NCBI GenBank assembly: GCA_021794205.1
Contig: JAJYRH010000002.1
Location: 1 to 64,000 of the forward strand
Direction of reading: 5' to 3'
Source of the DNA: a bacterium
GTDB taxonomy: Bacteria > Vulcanimicrobiota > Vulcanimicrobiia > Vulcanimicrobiales > Vulcanimicrobiaceae
DNA length: 64,000 nt
Shown here: piece by piece, positions 7,524-16,904 of the stretch
Layout of the letters: each line of letters begins with the position of its first letter
How positions within the stretch are numbered: the stretch's first letter is position 1
Translations under genes and position numbers: made by a program
Notes under the pieces: generated by a model
Told to the model about the DNA's origin: nothing
What the model saw: only the letters and a program-made list of their open reading frames with translations
Database searches by the model: none

Positions 7524-8277
7524 GGTACTCGGGGCGCTGGGCGCCGCGCTCTTTGGGCTCGTGCTTCTCGGCGCGACCCCCGCAAACAAGCCGCTTCGGC
7601 GGCTCGTTTTTCGCTTTACCTACGGTGATACGAACGATATGACGATGCAATCCTCGGGTATCGGCGATGCCGGTGACACGAAGGGCGCACCGTCGACGGG
7701 GAGCGGCGGCTCGGGAATCGGCGATTTTGTGGCGCGCGTTGCCGACCACGGAACCATCGATGTCACGGTGAAGGCCGTGCAGCCCGACGGTGGCTTAGTT
7801 GTGAGCGTCGCGGAAAAGGCACGGAACACGCGCACCGCGCTTCCGGCAACCTGTATCGTGTACAGCAACACGACGGTGCTCTGCGACAAAACGAAAAAGG
7901 TCAATCTTGAAGAGATGGAGTTGCTGTCGTATCTCGGGCAAAACTTCGTCAACCCGGTGCAGATCGATGCCAAAGGACATTGGGGATTCAAGGTGAGAGG
8001 CGCGCATAACTCAATGGTTTCCGGCTACACCATTCACGGACACAAAGGCTCGAAATTTTTCATCGACATGACGCGCACGTATTCGCAGAGCGGCCTCGAC
8101 GCCTTTACGTCGAACACCGTCGGGCACTTTACCTACGATGCGATGCGCACCGTTCCCACGTCGATCGTTGAAAGCGTCGTCACGCGCCGCCAGGGAAGTT
8201 TCGGCAAAAACGTTACGGATCGGACCGAAGTTTCATATAAGCTCATCGATGATTCGATGGCGCCGACGAAACCATAG
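7510..8277 (+). CDS. Secreted protein of unknown function
   Basis: A 255-aa protein with an N-terminal signal peptide (MPLRRVLGALGAALFGLVLL then GATPA). The mature part is a probably beta-rich domain with two Cys (ATCIVYSNTTVLCDKTK) that could form a disulphide. No enzymatic motif was seen. Its ATG lies inside the 3' end of the YjfB-like gene, so the two are probably co-translated. It precedes the helicase gene with no space, but a functional link is not evident. Confidence 0.65.
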   Translation: MPLRRVLGALGAALFGLVLLGATPANKPLRRLVFRFTYGDTNDMTMQSSGIGDAGDTKGAPSTGSGGSGIGDFVARVADHGTIDVTVKAVQPDGGLVVSVAEKARNTRTALPATCIVYSNTTVLCDKTKKVNLEEMELLSYLGQNFVNPVQIDAKGHWGFKVRGAHNSMVSGYTIHGHKGSKFFIDMTRTYSQSGLDAFTSNTVGHFTYDAMRTVPTSIVESVVTRRQGSFGKNVTDRTEVSYKLIDDSMAPTKP

Positions 8278-8390
8278 AACCCTTCGCCTCTCTGCACGGA
8301 GCGGTCGCCGCTTGGTGCGAGAAAACTCTCGGCGAAGCGACCGCCCCGCAGCGCGAAGGCATCCCGGCTATACTCGAAGGCCGTCACGTT

Positions 8391-10874
8391 TTGATCTGTT
8401 CGCCGACCGGCACGGGCAAAACGTTGACGGCCTTTTTGCCGATCTTTTCCGATCTCGCCGAACGTCGCGACCGCGACGAGCTGTTTGCGCGAACGACCGC
8501 GCTCTACATCTCACCGTTGCGTGCGCTAGGCTACGATGTGGAACATAACGCGCGCCGCCCGCTGCGCGAGATGGGTTTGCTCGAACGCCCCGATTCCGAA
8601 CGCGACCGCGTGCGCCGCGGGAGGGTTCGGAGCCGTTTCGTTCGGACCGGCGTGCGAACCGGGGATACGCCGACGGCCGAACGCAGGCTCATGCTTTCGC
8701 GCCCCCCGCACATTTTGATGTCGACGCCGGAGTCGTTAGCGATCGTGCTCGCGATGGAGCGCTACCGCGCGACGCTGCGCGACGTGCGTTACGTCGTTAT
8801 CGACGAAGTGCATGCCCTTGCCGCGAACAAGCGTGGGGCGTACCTCAGCCTACTGCTCGAGTCGCTCGAAGAGATCGTCCGCGCGCCGTTTCAACGGATC
8901 GGGCTCTCTGCAACCATCGCCCCGCTCGAGATCGTCGCCGAGTTTCTTACCGGGGCCGAACGCGATTGCACGATCGTCGATACGAGAGCGTCGCGCGAAA
9001 TTTCGCTCGAGATTCGGGCGCCCTTTACCGGGGCGATGGCTCCCTTGGCGGCGATCGCTCGCGCCGCGCATTCCGAGATCGAGCGCGCCCGGACGACGCT
9101 CGTGTTTACGAACGTGCGGAGCCAAACCGAGCGCGTCGCCTACGAACTTCGCTCCCTCGACGGAGCGGGAAGCTGCGTCGAAGCAATCGAGGGGGATGCT
9201 GCGGTGCGGGATTCGGACGCGCGGATCGGCGTTCACCATAGCGCACTGGAGCGAAGCGTTCGCCACCGTACCGAGGCCCGCTTACGTGCGGGAGAATTGC
9301 GCGCGGTGGTCTGCTCCGCGTCGCTCGAACTCGGCGTCGATATCGGCGCGATCGAGCAAGTGCTGCTCGTCGGCGGTGCGCGCGGTGTCGTGACGACATT
9401 ACAGCGCGTCGGACGCGCCGGCCACAGCCCGGGCGCTCTCGCGCGCGGCGTCGTGCTCGCCCAGGATCGCGACGATATCATCGAGGCCGCAGCGACGCGT
9501 CGTTGCATCGCCGATGGCGCGATCGAGCAGATCGTCCTGCCTCGCGCGCCGCTCGACGTTCTCGCGCAATGGATGCTCTCGCTCGTCGTTCCCGAGCGGC
9601 GCATCGAGATCGATAGGGTGTTGGAGATCGCGCTCCGAGCGGCGCCGTTCCGCTCGTTGCTCCGCGAAGATCTGATCGCATGCGCCGCATATCTCGGCGG
9701 CGGCGGCGTCGCCGGCGACCCGGCGCACGTCCGTCGGCTGGGCTTCGACGGCGAAGCGATCTGGGGCTTAGGACGCGATGCGAGCGCCGCATTTTTTGAG
9801 AACGTCGGTACGATTCCCGACGAGCGCAGCGTTCCCGTCCGGATCGCCGGCGAGCGTTCCTTCGGGCGCCTCGAAGAATATTTCGTCGATCGTCTGCGCG
9901 TCGGGGACGTCTTCGTTCTCGAAGGGCGGACGGTGCGCGTCGAATCGATCGATCGCGCCGGCATTACGACGAAAAACCACCGTGGGCGTCCGACCGTACC
10001 GCAATGGAACTCGCATATCCGGGGGATTGCGGCGCCGCTCGTCGAGGAGATCGACCGATTGCGCGAGGGAGTCGGCCGGCGATTGGAGGCCGGCGAACGA
10101 GCCGAAGCGGCCGCGTGGTTGAAACGACGATACGCGCTCGACGCCCGGCTCGCGGAAATGACGGTTGCGTACCTGGAGCAGCAGCGTGCGGTGAGCGCAC
10201 TGCCGAACCTTCGCCGCCCGGTCTTGGAGATCTACACTCTAGATGGCCTCCAGAGCGCTGTCGCGCTCACCGGCATCGGCAGGTGCGCGAACGAAGCGCT
10301 CGCGCGAGTGGCGGGAACGCGCATAGCGCGTTTGGTTACCGGAGCATCGAGCATTCTCACCGACGACCTTGGGTTTTTTCTGCAACTTCCGCCGCGCGCT
10401 CGGCTCGCCGACGCGCAATGGGAGAGGCTCTTGGAAGAAGGGGGGTTCGAACGCGACCTCCGCGAGGGGCTGCTCGGATCGGCGCTGCTTCGAACGCATT
10501 TTCGCTACGTCGCGAACACCGGACTCCTGGTATTGCGGCGCGCAAATGGCCGCTCGCTTCGTGCCGCGTCGTTGCGCTGGAATAGTGGGCGCATTCTCGA
10601 CCGACTGTTGCGCGAGGACGAGCGCTTCCCGCTCGTGCGCGAAACGTTTCGCAGCGTTTGCGATGACGTGCTCGACGTCGAGCGCGCGCGCGATTACTGC
10701 GCATCGCTGGTCGGTCCGCCGCGCGTCGTTCATCCACCGGTGGCGTCGCCGATGAGCTTCGGCATTCTCACGTCCTCCTTCGGCGACAGCGTCGTCGTTG
10801 CCGATCGCAGCGAGTTAGTCGAGGCCCTACACGATCGCGTTCTCGCCTATCTTGCGGGGGCGATCGCTCCGTGA
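8391..10874 (+). CDS. lhr: Lhr-type DEAD/DEAH-box helicase, ligase-associated repair group
   Basis: At least 827 aa. SF2 motifs are clear: I (CSPTGTGKT), Ia (YISPLRALGYDV), Ib (STPESL), II (VIDEVHAL), III (GLSATIAP), IV (TLVFTNVRSQTE), V (ASLELGVDIG), VI (QRVGRAGHSPG). The winged-helix and Lhr-core C-terminal region follow. Lhr-core helicases unwind nucleic acid in DNA repair. The annotated TTG at 8391 loses the Q-motif, because the same frame upstream encodes GEATAPQREGIPAILEGRHV from about 8274. No ATG, GTG or TTG is available there, so initiation may use CTG (8289) or ATA (8274). The stop overlaps the next gene (GTGA), a partner known from ligase-associated repair clusters. Confidence 0.88.
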   Translation: MICSPTGTGKTLTAFLPIFSDLAERRDRDELFARTTALYISPLRALGYDVEHNARRPLREMGLLERPDSERDRVRRGRVRSRFVRTGVRTGDTPTAERRLMLSRPPHILMSTPESLAIVLAMERYRATLRDVRYVVIDEVHALAANKRGAYLSLLLESLEEIVRAPFQRIGLSATIAPLEIVAEFLTGAERDCTIVDTRASREISLEIRAPFTGAMAPLAAIARAAHSEIERARTTLVFTNVRSQTERVAYELRSLDGAGSCVEAIEGDAAVRDSDARIGVHHSALERSVRHRTEARLRAGELRAVVCSASLELGVDIGAIEQVLLVGGARGVVTTLQRVGRAGHSPGALARGVVLAQDRDDIIEAAATRRCIADGAIEQIVLPRAPLDVLAQWMLSLVVPERRIEIDRVLEIALRAAPFRSLLREDLIACAAYLGGGGVAGDPAHVRRLGFDGEAIWGLGRDASAAFFENVGTIPDERSVPVRIAGERSFGRLEEYFVDRLRVGDVFVLEGRTVRVESIDRAGITTKNHRGRPTVPQWNSHIRGIAAPLVEEIDRLREGVGRRLEAGERAEAAAWLKRRYALDARLAEMTVAYLEQQRAVSALPNLRRPVLEIYTLDGLQSAVALTGIGRCANEALARVAGTRIARLVTGASSILTDDLGFFLQLPPRARLADAQWERLLEEGGFERDLREGLLGSALLRTHFRYVANTGLLVLRRANGRSLRAASLRWNSGRILDRLLREDERFPLVRETFRSVCDDVLDVERARDYCASLVGPPRVVHPPVASPMSFGILTSSFGDSVVVADRSELVEALHDRVLAYLAGAIAP

Positions 10875-11593
10875 ATGCCGCTCCGCGCGCGCTCTCCGTA
10901 TCGCTCGGCGGCGGCGCGCACGCGCTTCCCGGCGGATTGCTCTGGCTCGAAGCAACCGCGTCGCTCGTGGTCGCCGATCTCCACCTTGCCTACGAAGACG
11001 CGATCGGCGGCGCCTTGCCGATGTGGAGCCTCGACGAAAGCCGCGCCGCGCTCGAACGCGCGTGCTCCACGTACGGCGCGCGCGAACTGATCTTGCTCGG
11101 CGACGTGGTCCACGGCACGCAGCTCAGCGAGGGCGCGGCCGCGCGCGTGGTGACGATGATGCACGCTCTTCGAGCGTGCTGCACGTTGACGATCGTCGCC
11201 GGCAATCATGAAGGGCGTTCGCGCGGAGCGGCCCTGCTCGGAGAATGCGTCGAGGAGATCGAGCGGGGCGGAATGCTGCTCCATCACGGCGATCGCCCGC
11301 GACTCGCGTTAGTCCGCCACGTGATCGGCCACCTGCATCCGAGTATCGCGCTCGGAGGGGATCGAAGCGTCCCGGCATTTCTCTCCGCCCCCGAAGCGAT
11401 CGTCCTTCCTGCCGCGAATCCCTATTCGCGCGGTCTCAACGTTCTCGCTCGCGATTGTCGCACGGCGATCGCCGCCTACGGTGCTCGCGTCGCTTCGACG
11501 GACGTGATCGCCGCAACGGCGACGCACTGCTATCCATTCGGAAGCATCGCCTCGCTCGCGCGCGCCGCGCGCGCCCTGCGTTTCGCTCGCTAG
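10871..11593 (+). CDS. pdeM: PdeM-like metallophosphoesterase, ligase-associated DNA damage response
   Basis: A 240-aa calcineurin-like phosphoesterase. Metal-binding motifs are VVADLHLAYED, LLGDVVHG, GNHEG, LHHGD and IGHLHPS. The GTG start at 10871 overlaps the helicase stop by four bases, so the two proteins are made from one mRNA. This pair is part of a recognised bacterial group (ATP-dependent DNA ligase, Lhr-like helicase, beta-CASP exonuclease, PdeM endonuclease) thought to process damaged DNA ends. The matching exonuclease is in this window at 22941-23900; the ligase is not. It is convergent with the Nudix gene, the ends overlapping by four bases. Confidence 0.85.
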   Translation: MNAAPRALSVSLGGGAHALPGGLLWLEATASLVVADLHLAYEDAIGGALPMWSLDESRAALERACSTYGARELILLGDVVHGTQLSEGAAARVVTMMHALRACCTLTIVAGNHEGRSRGAALLGECVEEIERGGMLLHHGDRPRLALVRHVIGHLHPSIALGGDRSVPAFLSAPEAIVLPAANPYSRGLNVLARDCRTAIAAYGARVASTDVIAATATHCYPFGSIASLARAARALRFAR

Positions 11594-12135
11594 AAAATCC
11601 CGTGCGCCATGCCGATTGCAAATGCTGCGAGTGAAGGCCCCGCATGCATGCGCCGTTCGCGAACCGCGGCGAGCAATTCCTCGATCGTCAATTCCGTCGC
11701 TTCGATCTGTTCGGTCGGTTCGAGCGCGGGCTCGCCTGCACGAAAGGCTCCGTCAGCAAAAAAGAGATGAGCCGTCGAAGTCGATCGCACCGGATCGGGG
11801 CGAAACTCTCCAAGCAGCCGCCAATCGGGAGCCTCGTATCCGGTCTCCTCGCGCAATTCACGTCGCGCGCAATGGAGTGGATCTTCGGCACCTTCGAGCG
11901 ATCCGGCGACGAATTCGAGGCCGACATCGTCGGATGCATAACGATACTGCTCGATGGCGAGAAATCGCCCCGTCGCCGTGCGCGCGATCACGATCGCAAA
12001 GCCGCGCGCCTCACGAATGTAGTAATCGGGAAGCACGGTGCCGTCGGGAAGTTCGATCTCATCGCGACGAATTTTGAGGTACGTCGAGTCGATGAGGTAG
12101 GTGCTCCTGAGACGTTTCCAAAACGGTCGCTTCAT
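11590..12135 (-). CDS. Nudix hydrolase, ADP-ribose pyrophosphatase-like
   Basis: A 181-aa protein with a perfect Nudix box: GSLEGAEDPLHCARRELREE then TGYEA fits GX5EX7REUXEEXGU. The preceding FAIVIARTATGRFLAIEQYR and the EFVAG motif are typical of the ADP-ribose/NDP-sugar pyrophosphatase branch (NudF-like). It probably cleaves ADP-ribose or a similar dinucleotide in a housecleaning role. The ATG at 12135 (MKRPFWKRL) was chosen because the in-frame residues upstream overlap the divergent dehydrogenase gene. Confidence 0.88.
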   Translation of the reverse strand: MKRPFWKRLRSTYLIDSTYLKIRRDEIELPDGTVLPDYYIREARGFAIVIARTATGRFLAIEQYRYASDDVGLEFVAGSLEGAEDPLHCARRELREETGYEAPDWRLLGEFRPDPVRSTSTAHLFFADGAFRAGEPALEPTEQIEATELTIEELLAAVRERRMHAGPSLAAFAIGMAHGIF

Positions 12136-12152
12136 CTTCGCTAGGTGCGACG

Positions 12153-12168
12153 GGGCTTTACGAAGCCC
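12153..12168. promoter_or_regulatory. Short hairpin between divergent genes
   Basis: GGGCTT TACG AAGCCC forms a six-base stem with a four-base loop in the 52-base gap between the Nudix and dehydrogenase starts. It could be an operator or leader hairpin; the role is unknown. Confidence 0.3.
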
Positions 12169-12187
12169 TTGCGCGAAGGGGAGCGAT

Positions 12188-13774
12188 ATGGAGAGTACGT
12201 TTCTTGTCGTCGGCGCCGGAACGATGGGGCTTGGAATCGCCCTGCTCGCCGCCGAGCATGGCGAACGGGTAGAACTCGTCGAGAGCGATCCGGCCGCTCG
12301 CGCCCGGGCCGCCCAACGCATCGTCGGAACGACGATTCAACTACTCGAGGCGATTCCGGCGCAAAGCCTCGCGAGCGTTGCATTGGAGGCGGTTCCGGAG
12401 CGCTTTGCGCTCAAGCGCGATGCTCTGATCGCGATGGAGGCGGCAGTGGCGCCGACCGCGGTGCTCGCGAGCAACACCTCCTCGCTCGAACTCGGAGAGC
12501 TCGGAAAGGCGCTTCGGCGGCCGGAGCGTTTCGTCGGATTTCACTTTTTTAATCCCCCGCAGCAGATGCCCCTGGTGGAGATCGTCGTTACCGAGGTAGC
12601 CGATGACGACGCGGTCGAGAGCGTACGAGCGCTCGCCGTGCGATTGGGGAAGAACGCGGTAGAAGCGACCGATACGCCGGGGTTTATCGTCAATCGCGTC
12701 GCGCGTCCGTTCTACTTGCAGGCATTGCGCGCGGAGCACGACGCGGTTGCTTCGATCGAGGAGATCGACGAACTCGCATTAGGGATCGGTTTCCCGATGG
12801 GACCGTTCGCGCTCATGGATTTCATCGGTCTCGACGTGAACTTGGCGACGAGCCGTTCGCTCTTCGAACGGACCGGCGCGCCGCGCTTCGAGCCGGTCGA
12901 AACCCAGATCGCACTCGTCGAGGGCGGAGCGCTCGGCCGGAAAAGCGGCAAGGGTTTTTACGATTACGAGGGCGGCGAACGCCCGCCGCGAGCGGTCGAT
13001 CCGCCTACGGAATTCGAAGAAGGAACGTTCGACGAGCGTCTCTGCATCCTCGGGTTCGGTGCGCTCGCCGACGACATTTCTACCGAGGCTGAAGCTGCGA
13101 TCGGCGCGATCGATCGCATCGAGAACGACGAGTTTCTCGCCGATATCGATCCGTCGATCACGATCGCCTTCGACGCGGGCGATGGGACGACCGATCGTAC
13201 CGAAGCGTTGCTGGAGATCGAAGGACTTCTCGACCCGACCTGCGCGATGTTTTTCGATGCGTACTGCACCGATATCAAGGCGCTGCTCAAGCGAGCCCGA
13301 CATCCCGAACGATTTATCGCCTACGGCATACTTGGGTTACTCGCCTCGCAGCGCGTCGTGGAGATCGTCGATCACGATGCGCTCGACGACGAGATGCTGG
13401 CGCTCGCGCAAGAATTCTTCGAGCGGCTCCATAAGCGCGTGGTATTGGTGGCTCCGTCCCCGGGGCTCGTCCTGGGGAGGATCGTCGGTTCCATCGTGAA
13501 CGAAGCGGTGATCGCGGTCCACGAAGGAGTTGCGAGTGCAGAAGACGTCGATCTCGCGATGCGCTTGGGGACGAACTATCCGCTCGGCCCGATCGCATGG
13601 GGACGCGAGATTGGCGGAGCGCGCATCGCTCGGATTCTGCGCGCACTTGCGGCGGAGGACGGACCGGATTTCGGCCCGCACCGCGCGCTGTGGTTGCTCG
13701 ATCTCGACGAGAATGCCGCGCCGGGCGAAGGCGCGCCGCTCGGTGAGGATGGCAGCGAGGAAGAAGCGGAATGA
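12188..13774 (+). CDS. 3-hydroxyacyl-CoA dehydrogenase, PaaH-like with duplicated domains
   Basis: A 528-aa NAD-dependent dehydrogenase. The Rossmann motif GAGTMGLGIA lies at residues ~8-17, ASNTSSLELGEL and FHFFNPPQQMPLVEIV mark the catalytic region with its His, and DTPGFIVNRVARPF opens the first 3HCDH domain. A second, shorter copy follows (SPGLVLGRIVGSIVNEAV, NYPLGPIAWG). This double architecture is that of PaaH/3-hydroxyadipyl-CoA dehydrogenase. It should oxidise a 3-hydroxyacyl-CoA to 3-oxoacyl-CoA for the thiolase encoded next, whose ATG overlaps this stop by four bases. AAGGGGAG precedes the ATG. The physiological chain may be adipyl-type or fatty acyl. Confidence 0.88.
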   Translation: MESTFLVVGAGTMGLGIALLAAEHGERVELVESDPAARARAAQRIVGTTIQLLEAIPAQSLASVALEAVPERFALKRDALIAMEAAVAPTAVLASNTSSLELGELGKALRRPERFVGFHFFNPPQQMPLVEIVVTEVADDDAVESVRALAVRLGKNAVEATDTPGFIVNRVARPFYLQALRAEHDAVASIEEIDELALGIGFPMGPFALMDFIGLDVNLATSRSLFERTGAPRFEPVETQIALVEGGALGRKSGKGFYDYEGGERPPRAVDPPTEFEEGTFDERLCILGFGALADDISTEAEAAIGAIDRIENDEFLADIDPSITIAFDAGDGTTDRTEALLEIEGLLDPTCAMFFDAYCTDIKALLKRARHPERFIAYGILGLLASQRVVEIVDHDALDDEMLALAQEFFERLHKRVVLVAPSPGLVLGRIVGSIVNEAVIAVHEGVASAEDVDLAMRLGTNYPLGPIAWGREIGGARIARILRALAAEDGPDFGPHRALWLLDLDENAAPGEGAPLGEDGSEEEAE

Positions 13775-14976
13775 GCGCTCGCGAGGTCTGGGCGGTCGAT
13801 GCCGTGCGAACGCCGATCGGTCGGCTCGGTGGCGCCCTCGCCGGGGTGCGCCCCGACGATCTCGCAGCGACGGTCGTGCGCGCGGTGCTCGAACGCACCG
13901 GCTTCGATCCCTCGGAACTCGGCGACGTGTACTTCGGGGCTGCGAACCAGAGCGGTGAAGATAATCGAAACGTCGCGCGGATGGCCGCGTTATTGGCGGG
14001 GCTCCCCGTCGAGGTTCCCGGAACGACGTTTAATCGGCTCTGCGGTTCGAGTTTGCAGGCGATCAACAGTGCCGCGCATGCAATCGCATGGGGTGAGTGC
14101 GACGCGATCCTCGCCGGCGGCGTGGAATCGATGACGCGAGCGCCCTACGTCATGCCGAAGAACGCGCAGCCCTTCGCCCGCGACGCGCGACTTTACGACA
14201 CCACAATTGGCTGGCGCATGGTGAATCCGAAGATGCCGGAGCGTTGGACGATCTCGCTCGGCGAGACTGCCGAGCGCGTCGCCGAGATCGACGGTATCGC
14301 GCGCGAGGCACAAGATCGTTTCGCCGTGGCATCGCAGGAAAAATGCGCGGCGGCGCTCGCGCGTGGTGCTTTTGCCGACGAACTCGTAGCGGTGAAGATC
14401 CCCCATCGCGACGGCGAGCGCGCGGTCGAGCGCGACGAACATCCACGCCCGGATACGAGCTACGAACGGCTCGCCGCGCTCGCCGCGGCCTTCCGCGAAA
14501 ACGGAACGGTTACCGCGGGAAATTCCTCGGGACTCAACGATGGTGCCGCCGCACTATTGCTCGTCGAAGCGCAATGCGCGCGCCGACACGGGCTGCAACC
14601 GATGGCGCGCGTCATCGCCACCGGCGTCGCCGGCGTCGCCCCCGAGATCATGGGCATCGGTCCGGTTCCCGCGATGCACGCGGCGTTACGCTTCGCCGGG
14701 CTGCGCCTCGACGAGATCGATCTCGTCGAGCTCAACGAGGCGTTCGCCGCGCAGTCTTTGGCCTGTATCGAGCGGCTCGGGCTCGATCCGGCGCGCGTCA
14801 ACGTCAACGGCGGTGCGATCGCGCTCGGTCACCCGCTCGGAGCGAGCGGCGCGCGCATCGCGACCACGCTGCTGCACGAGATGCGCCGACGCGGCACGAA
14901 ATATGGCGCTGCGACGATGTGTGTCGGCGTCGGACAGGGGATCGCTACGATCTTCGAAGGAATGAACTCCCGATGA
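13771..14976 (+). CDS. Acetyl-CoA C-acyltransferase (3-oxoadipyl-CoA/acetoacetyl-CoA thiolase type)
   Basis: A 401-aa thiolase. The nucleophilic Cys lies in [13 protein letters not shown] (residue ~91), followed by [14 protein letters not shown]. The catalytic His is in [17 protein letters not shown] and the second Cys in TMCVGVGQG. It cleaves a 3-oxoacyl-CoA to acetyl-CoA and a shortened acyl-Co[14 protein letters not shown] and the order after a PaaH-like dehydrogenase favour the PaaJ/PcaF type, but acetoacetyl-CoA thiolase cannot be excluded. It is joined by ATGA overlaps to the genes on both sides. Confidence 0.88.
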   Translation: MSAREVWAVDAVRTPIGRLGGALAGVRPDDLAATVVRAVLERTGFDPSELGDVYFGAANQSGEDNRNVARMAALLAGLPVEVPGTTFNRLCGSSLQAINSAAHAIAWGECDAILAGGVESMTRAPYVMPKNAQPFARDARLYDTTIGWRMVNPKMPERWTISLGETAERVAEIDGIAREAQDRFAVASQEKCAAALARGAFADELVAVKIPHRDGERAVERDEHPRPDTSYERLAALAAAFRENGTVTAGNSSGLNDGAAALLLVEAQCARRHGLQPMARVIATGVAGVAPEIMGIGPVPAMHAALRFAGLRLDEIDLVELNEAFAAQSLACIERLGLDPARVNVNGGAIALGHPLGASGARIATTLLHEMRRRGTKYGAATMCVGVGQGIATIFEGMNSR

Positions 14977-16454
14977 GCGTGACGCAGCAAGCGACGAAAT
15001 TATTGATCGGTGGAAAGTGGGTCGACGCCGAGAGGAGCTATATCGACTATAACCCGGCGACGGGAGAAGAGCTCGCCCGCGTCGGCGACGCCTCGAAAAG
15101 CGAATGCGATGCGGCGGTCGCGGCGGCGAGGGCGGCGTTCGATGCGGGAAAATGGTCGGGGATGCCGGCTTCGCGGCGCGCGAAAATTCTCAACAAAATA
15201 GCCGCGCGCATCGGCGAGATGGCGAGTTCGATTACGGACTCGGAGATTCGCGATAACGGCAAGGCATTGGCGACGGCAAAGGGCGAGATCGGCGCGATCG
15301 TCGATTGCTTCGAGTTCTACGCTGGAGCGATTCTCACGTTCGGCGGGCAAACGCTCTCGGGGCCGTTGCCGAGTTATTTTTCGTACACGTTGCGCGAACC
15401 GATCGGCGTCGTCGGGGCGATCGTGCCGTGGAATTTCCCGCTCTTGCTGGCGAGTTGGAAGGTCGCTCCGGCGCTCGCTGCGGGTTGCACCGTGGTCTTA
15501 AAACCGGCGCCCGCGACCCCGCTCACGGCGCTCGCGCTCGGCGAAATCGCACTGGAGTGCGGGCTTCCCGAGGGCGTTCTCAACATCGTCACCGGAGCGG
15601 GGCGTGAGTTGGGACAGTGGCTCGTCGAACATCCGAGCGTCGATAAAATTGCCTTTACCGGAAGCACGCAGACGGGGCGAAGCGTCGCGGCCGCTGCGGC
15701 GCAGTCGTTGAAACGCGTAACGTTGGAGCTCGGCGGAAAATCGCCGACGCTGGTCTTCGAGGATGCCGATATCGACGCTGCGGTTGCGGCATCGATTTAT
15801 GCGATCTATTACAACAGCGGGCAGGCCTGCGAAGCGCGTTCGCGCGTGTTGATTCACGAGTCGGTCTACGATCGTTTCGTCGAAGCGTTTACGAAGCGTA
15901 GCGCCGGGTTGCGTCAAGGCGATCCGCTCGATCCACAAACGCAGATCGGCGCGATTACCATGCGCGAGCAATTCGAGAAAATCGAACGCTACTGCGCGCT
16001 CGGGATCGCCGAGGGTGCTCGTTTGCTCTTCGGCGGCAAAGCTGCCGAGATCGGCGGTCCCTTCGCCGCTGGAACGTTTTGGCAACCGACGGCCTTCGAG
16101 GCCGAACCGAGCCATCGCATCGCCCGCGAGGAGATCTTTGGTCCGGTCGTCGTCTTTTCGCGCTTTCATGACGAACGCGAGGCGATTGCCATGGCGAACG
16201 ACTCCGAATACGGGCTTGCGGCGAGCGTTTGGACGCGCGATATCGGGCGCGCGCACCGCATCGTTCGTGCCCTGAGAAGCGGCACGGTTGCGGTCAATGC
16301 GCCGTACAGCGTCTTCCCCGGGGTGCCGTTCGGCGGCTATAAATCGTCGGGGTACGGTCGCGAACTCTCCGCCGATACGCTCGCGCTCTACAGCGAAACG
16401 AAGAGCGCGCTCGTCCAAATCGGCGAGCGCGCGATGAATCCGTTCGGCGTGTAG
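14973..16454 (+). CDS. NAD(P)-dependent aldehyde dehydrogenase
   Basis: A 493-aa ALDH-superfamily enzyme. [20 protein letters not shown] lies in the cofactor domain, FTGSTQTGR is the nucleotide loop, [10 protein letters not shown] holds the general-base Glu, and [11 protein letters not shown] holds the catalytic Cys. EEIFGPVVV and the C-terminal [13 protein letters not shown] complete the family signature. It is the third gene of the dehydrogenase-thiolase operon (ATGA overlap). In an aromatic CoA pathway it would oxidise the ring-opened semialdehyde, the role of BoxD or the PaaZ aldehyde dehydrogenase domain. This role is inferred from context; by sequence it looks like a general betaine-aldehyde-type ALDH. 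Confidence 0.88.
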   Translation: MSVTQQATKLLIGGKWVDAERSYIDYNPATGEELARVGDASKSECDAAVAAARAAFDAGKWSGMPASRRAKILNKIAARIGEMASSITDSEIRDNGKALATAKGEIGAIVDCFEFYAGAILTFGGQTLSGPLPSYFSYTLREPIGVVGAIVPWNFPLLLASWKVAPALAAGCTVVLKPAPATPLTALALGEIALECGLPEGVLNIVTGAGRELGQWLVEHPSVDKIAFTGSTQTGRSVAAAAAQSLKRVTLELGGKSPTLVFEDADIDAAVAASIYAIYYNSGQACEARSRVLIHESVYDRFVEAFTKRSAGLRQGDPLDPQTQIGAITMREQFEKIERYCALGIAEGARLLFGGKAAEIGGPFAAGTFWQPTAFEAEPSHRIAREEIFGPVVVFSRFHDEREAIAMANDSEYGLAASVWTRDIGRAHRIVRALRSGTVAVNAPYSVFPGVPFGGYKSSGYGRELSADTLALYSETKSALVQIGERAMNPFGV

Positions 16455-16471
16455 CGGCGTCGGCCGCAGGG

Positions 16472-16888
16472 CTACGTCCCGAGCGTTAAGGGATTTGAGG
16501 TCGAGGTACTCTGCCAGTTCGACGTGCACTGCTGGTAGGTCGTCGTCGTCCCGGATGCGGTCGTCTGCGTGAAGAAGCAGTAGACGGTCCCCGGGGTCAT
16601 CGCCGTGAACTCGACCTCGCCGGATGCATTCGTCGTCAACTGCTGGAGGACGTTGGCGGGAACCGCACAGCCGTTGCTCGTGCAGAGGGAGACCGCAACG
16701 TTGGGAACCGGAGTCGCCGAGGCGGTGACCTTGACGTACGCGGTGGTGATCGATGGATTCGCCGTCGGAGGAGTCGTTGGCGCCGAAGTCGGCGTGGTAT
16801 ATGCGAGCAGCCCATTGTTGGAATTACAGGCGACAGCGGAGAGCGCGAGCGCGAGCAGCGCGCCGGCGATGATAAACGGTCGTGGCAT
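16472..16888 (-). CDS. Small secreted lipoprotein, Thr/Pro-rich with Ig-like domain
   Basis: A 138-aa product with the lipoprotein signal MPRPFIIAGALLALALSAVAC, the lipidated Cys being residue 21. A Thr/Ser/Pro linker follows (TTPTSAPTTPPTANPSITT), then a beta-sandwich-like domain resembling bacterial Ig/Big repeats (VKVTASATPVPNVAVSL, TTNASGEVEF). It is probably anchored in the outer membrane. It lies between the convergent ALDH gene and the antiporter gene and could be the last gene of the antiporter transcript. The function is unknown. Confidence 0.65.
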   Translation of the reverse strand: MPRPFIIAGALLALALSAVACNSNNGLLAYTTPTSAPTTPPTANPSITTAYVKVTASATPVPNVAVSLCTSNGCAVPANVLQQLTTNASGEVEFTAMTPGTVYCFFTQTTASGTTTTYQQCTSNWQSTSTSNPLTLGT

Positions 16889-16904
16889 AGCCGTGCAGAG
16901 TGCG

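Noticed and set aside
14097-14972. Upstream in-frame extension of the aldehyde dehydrogenase
   Set aside because: Arg-rich shadow of the thiolase gene; the ATG at 14973 overlaps the thiolase stop and begins the conserved domain.
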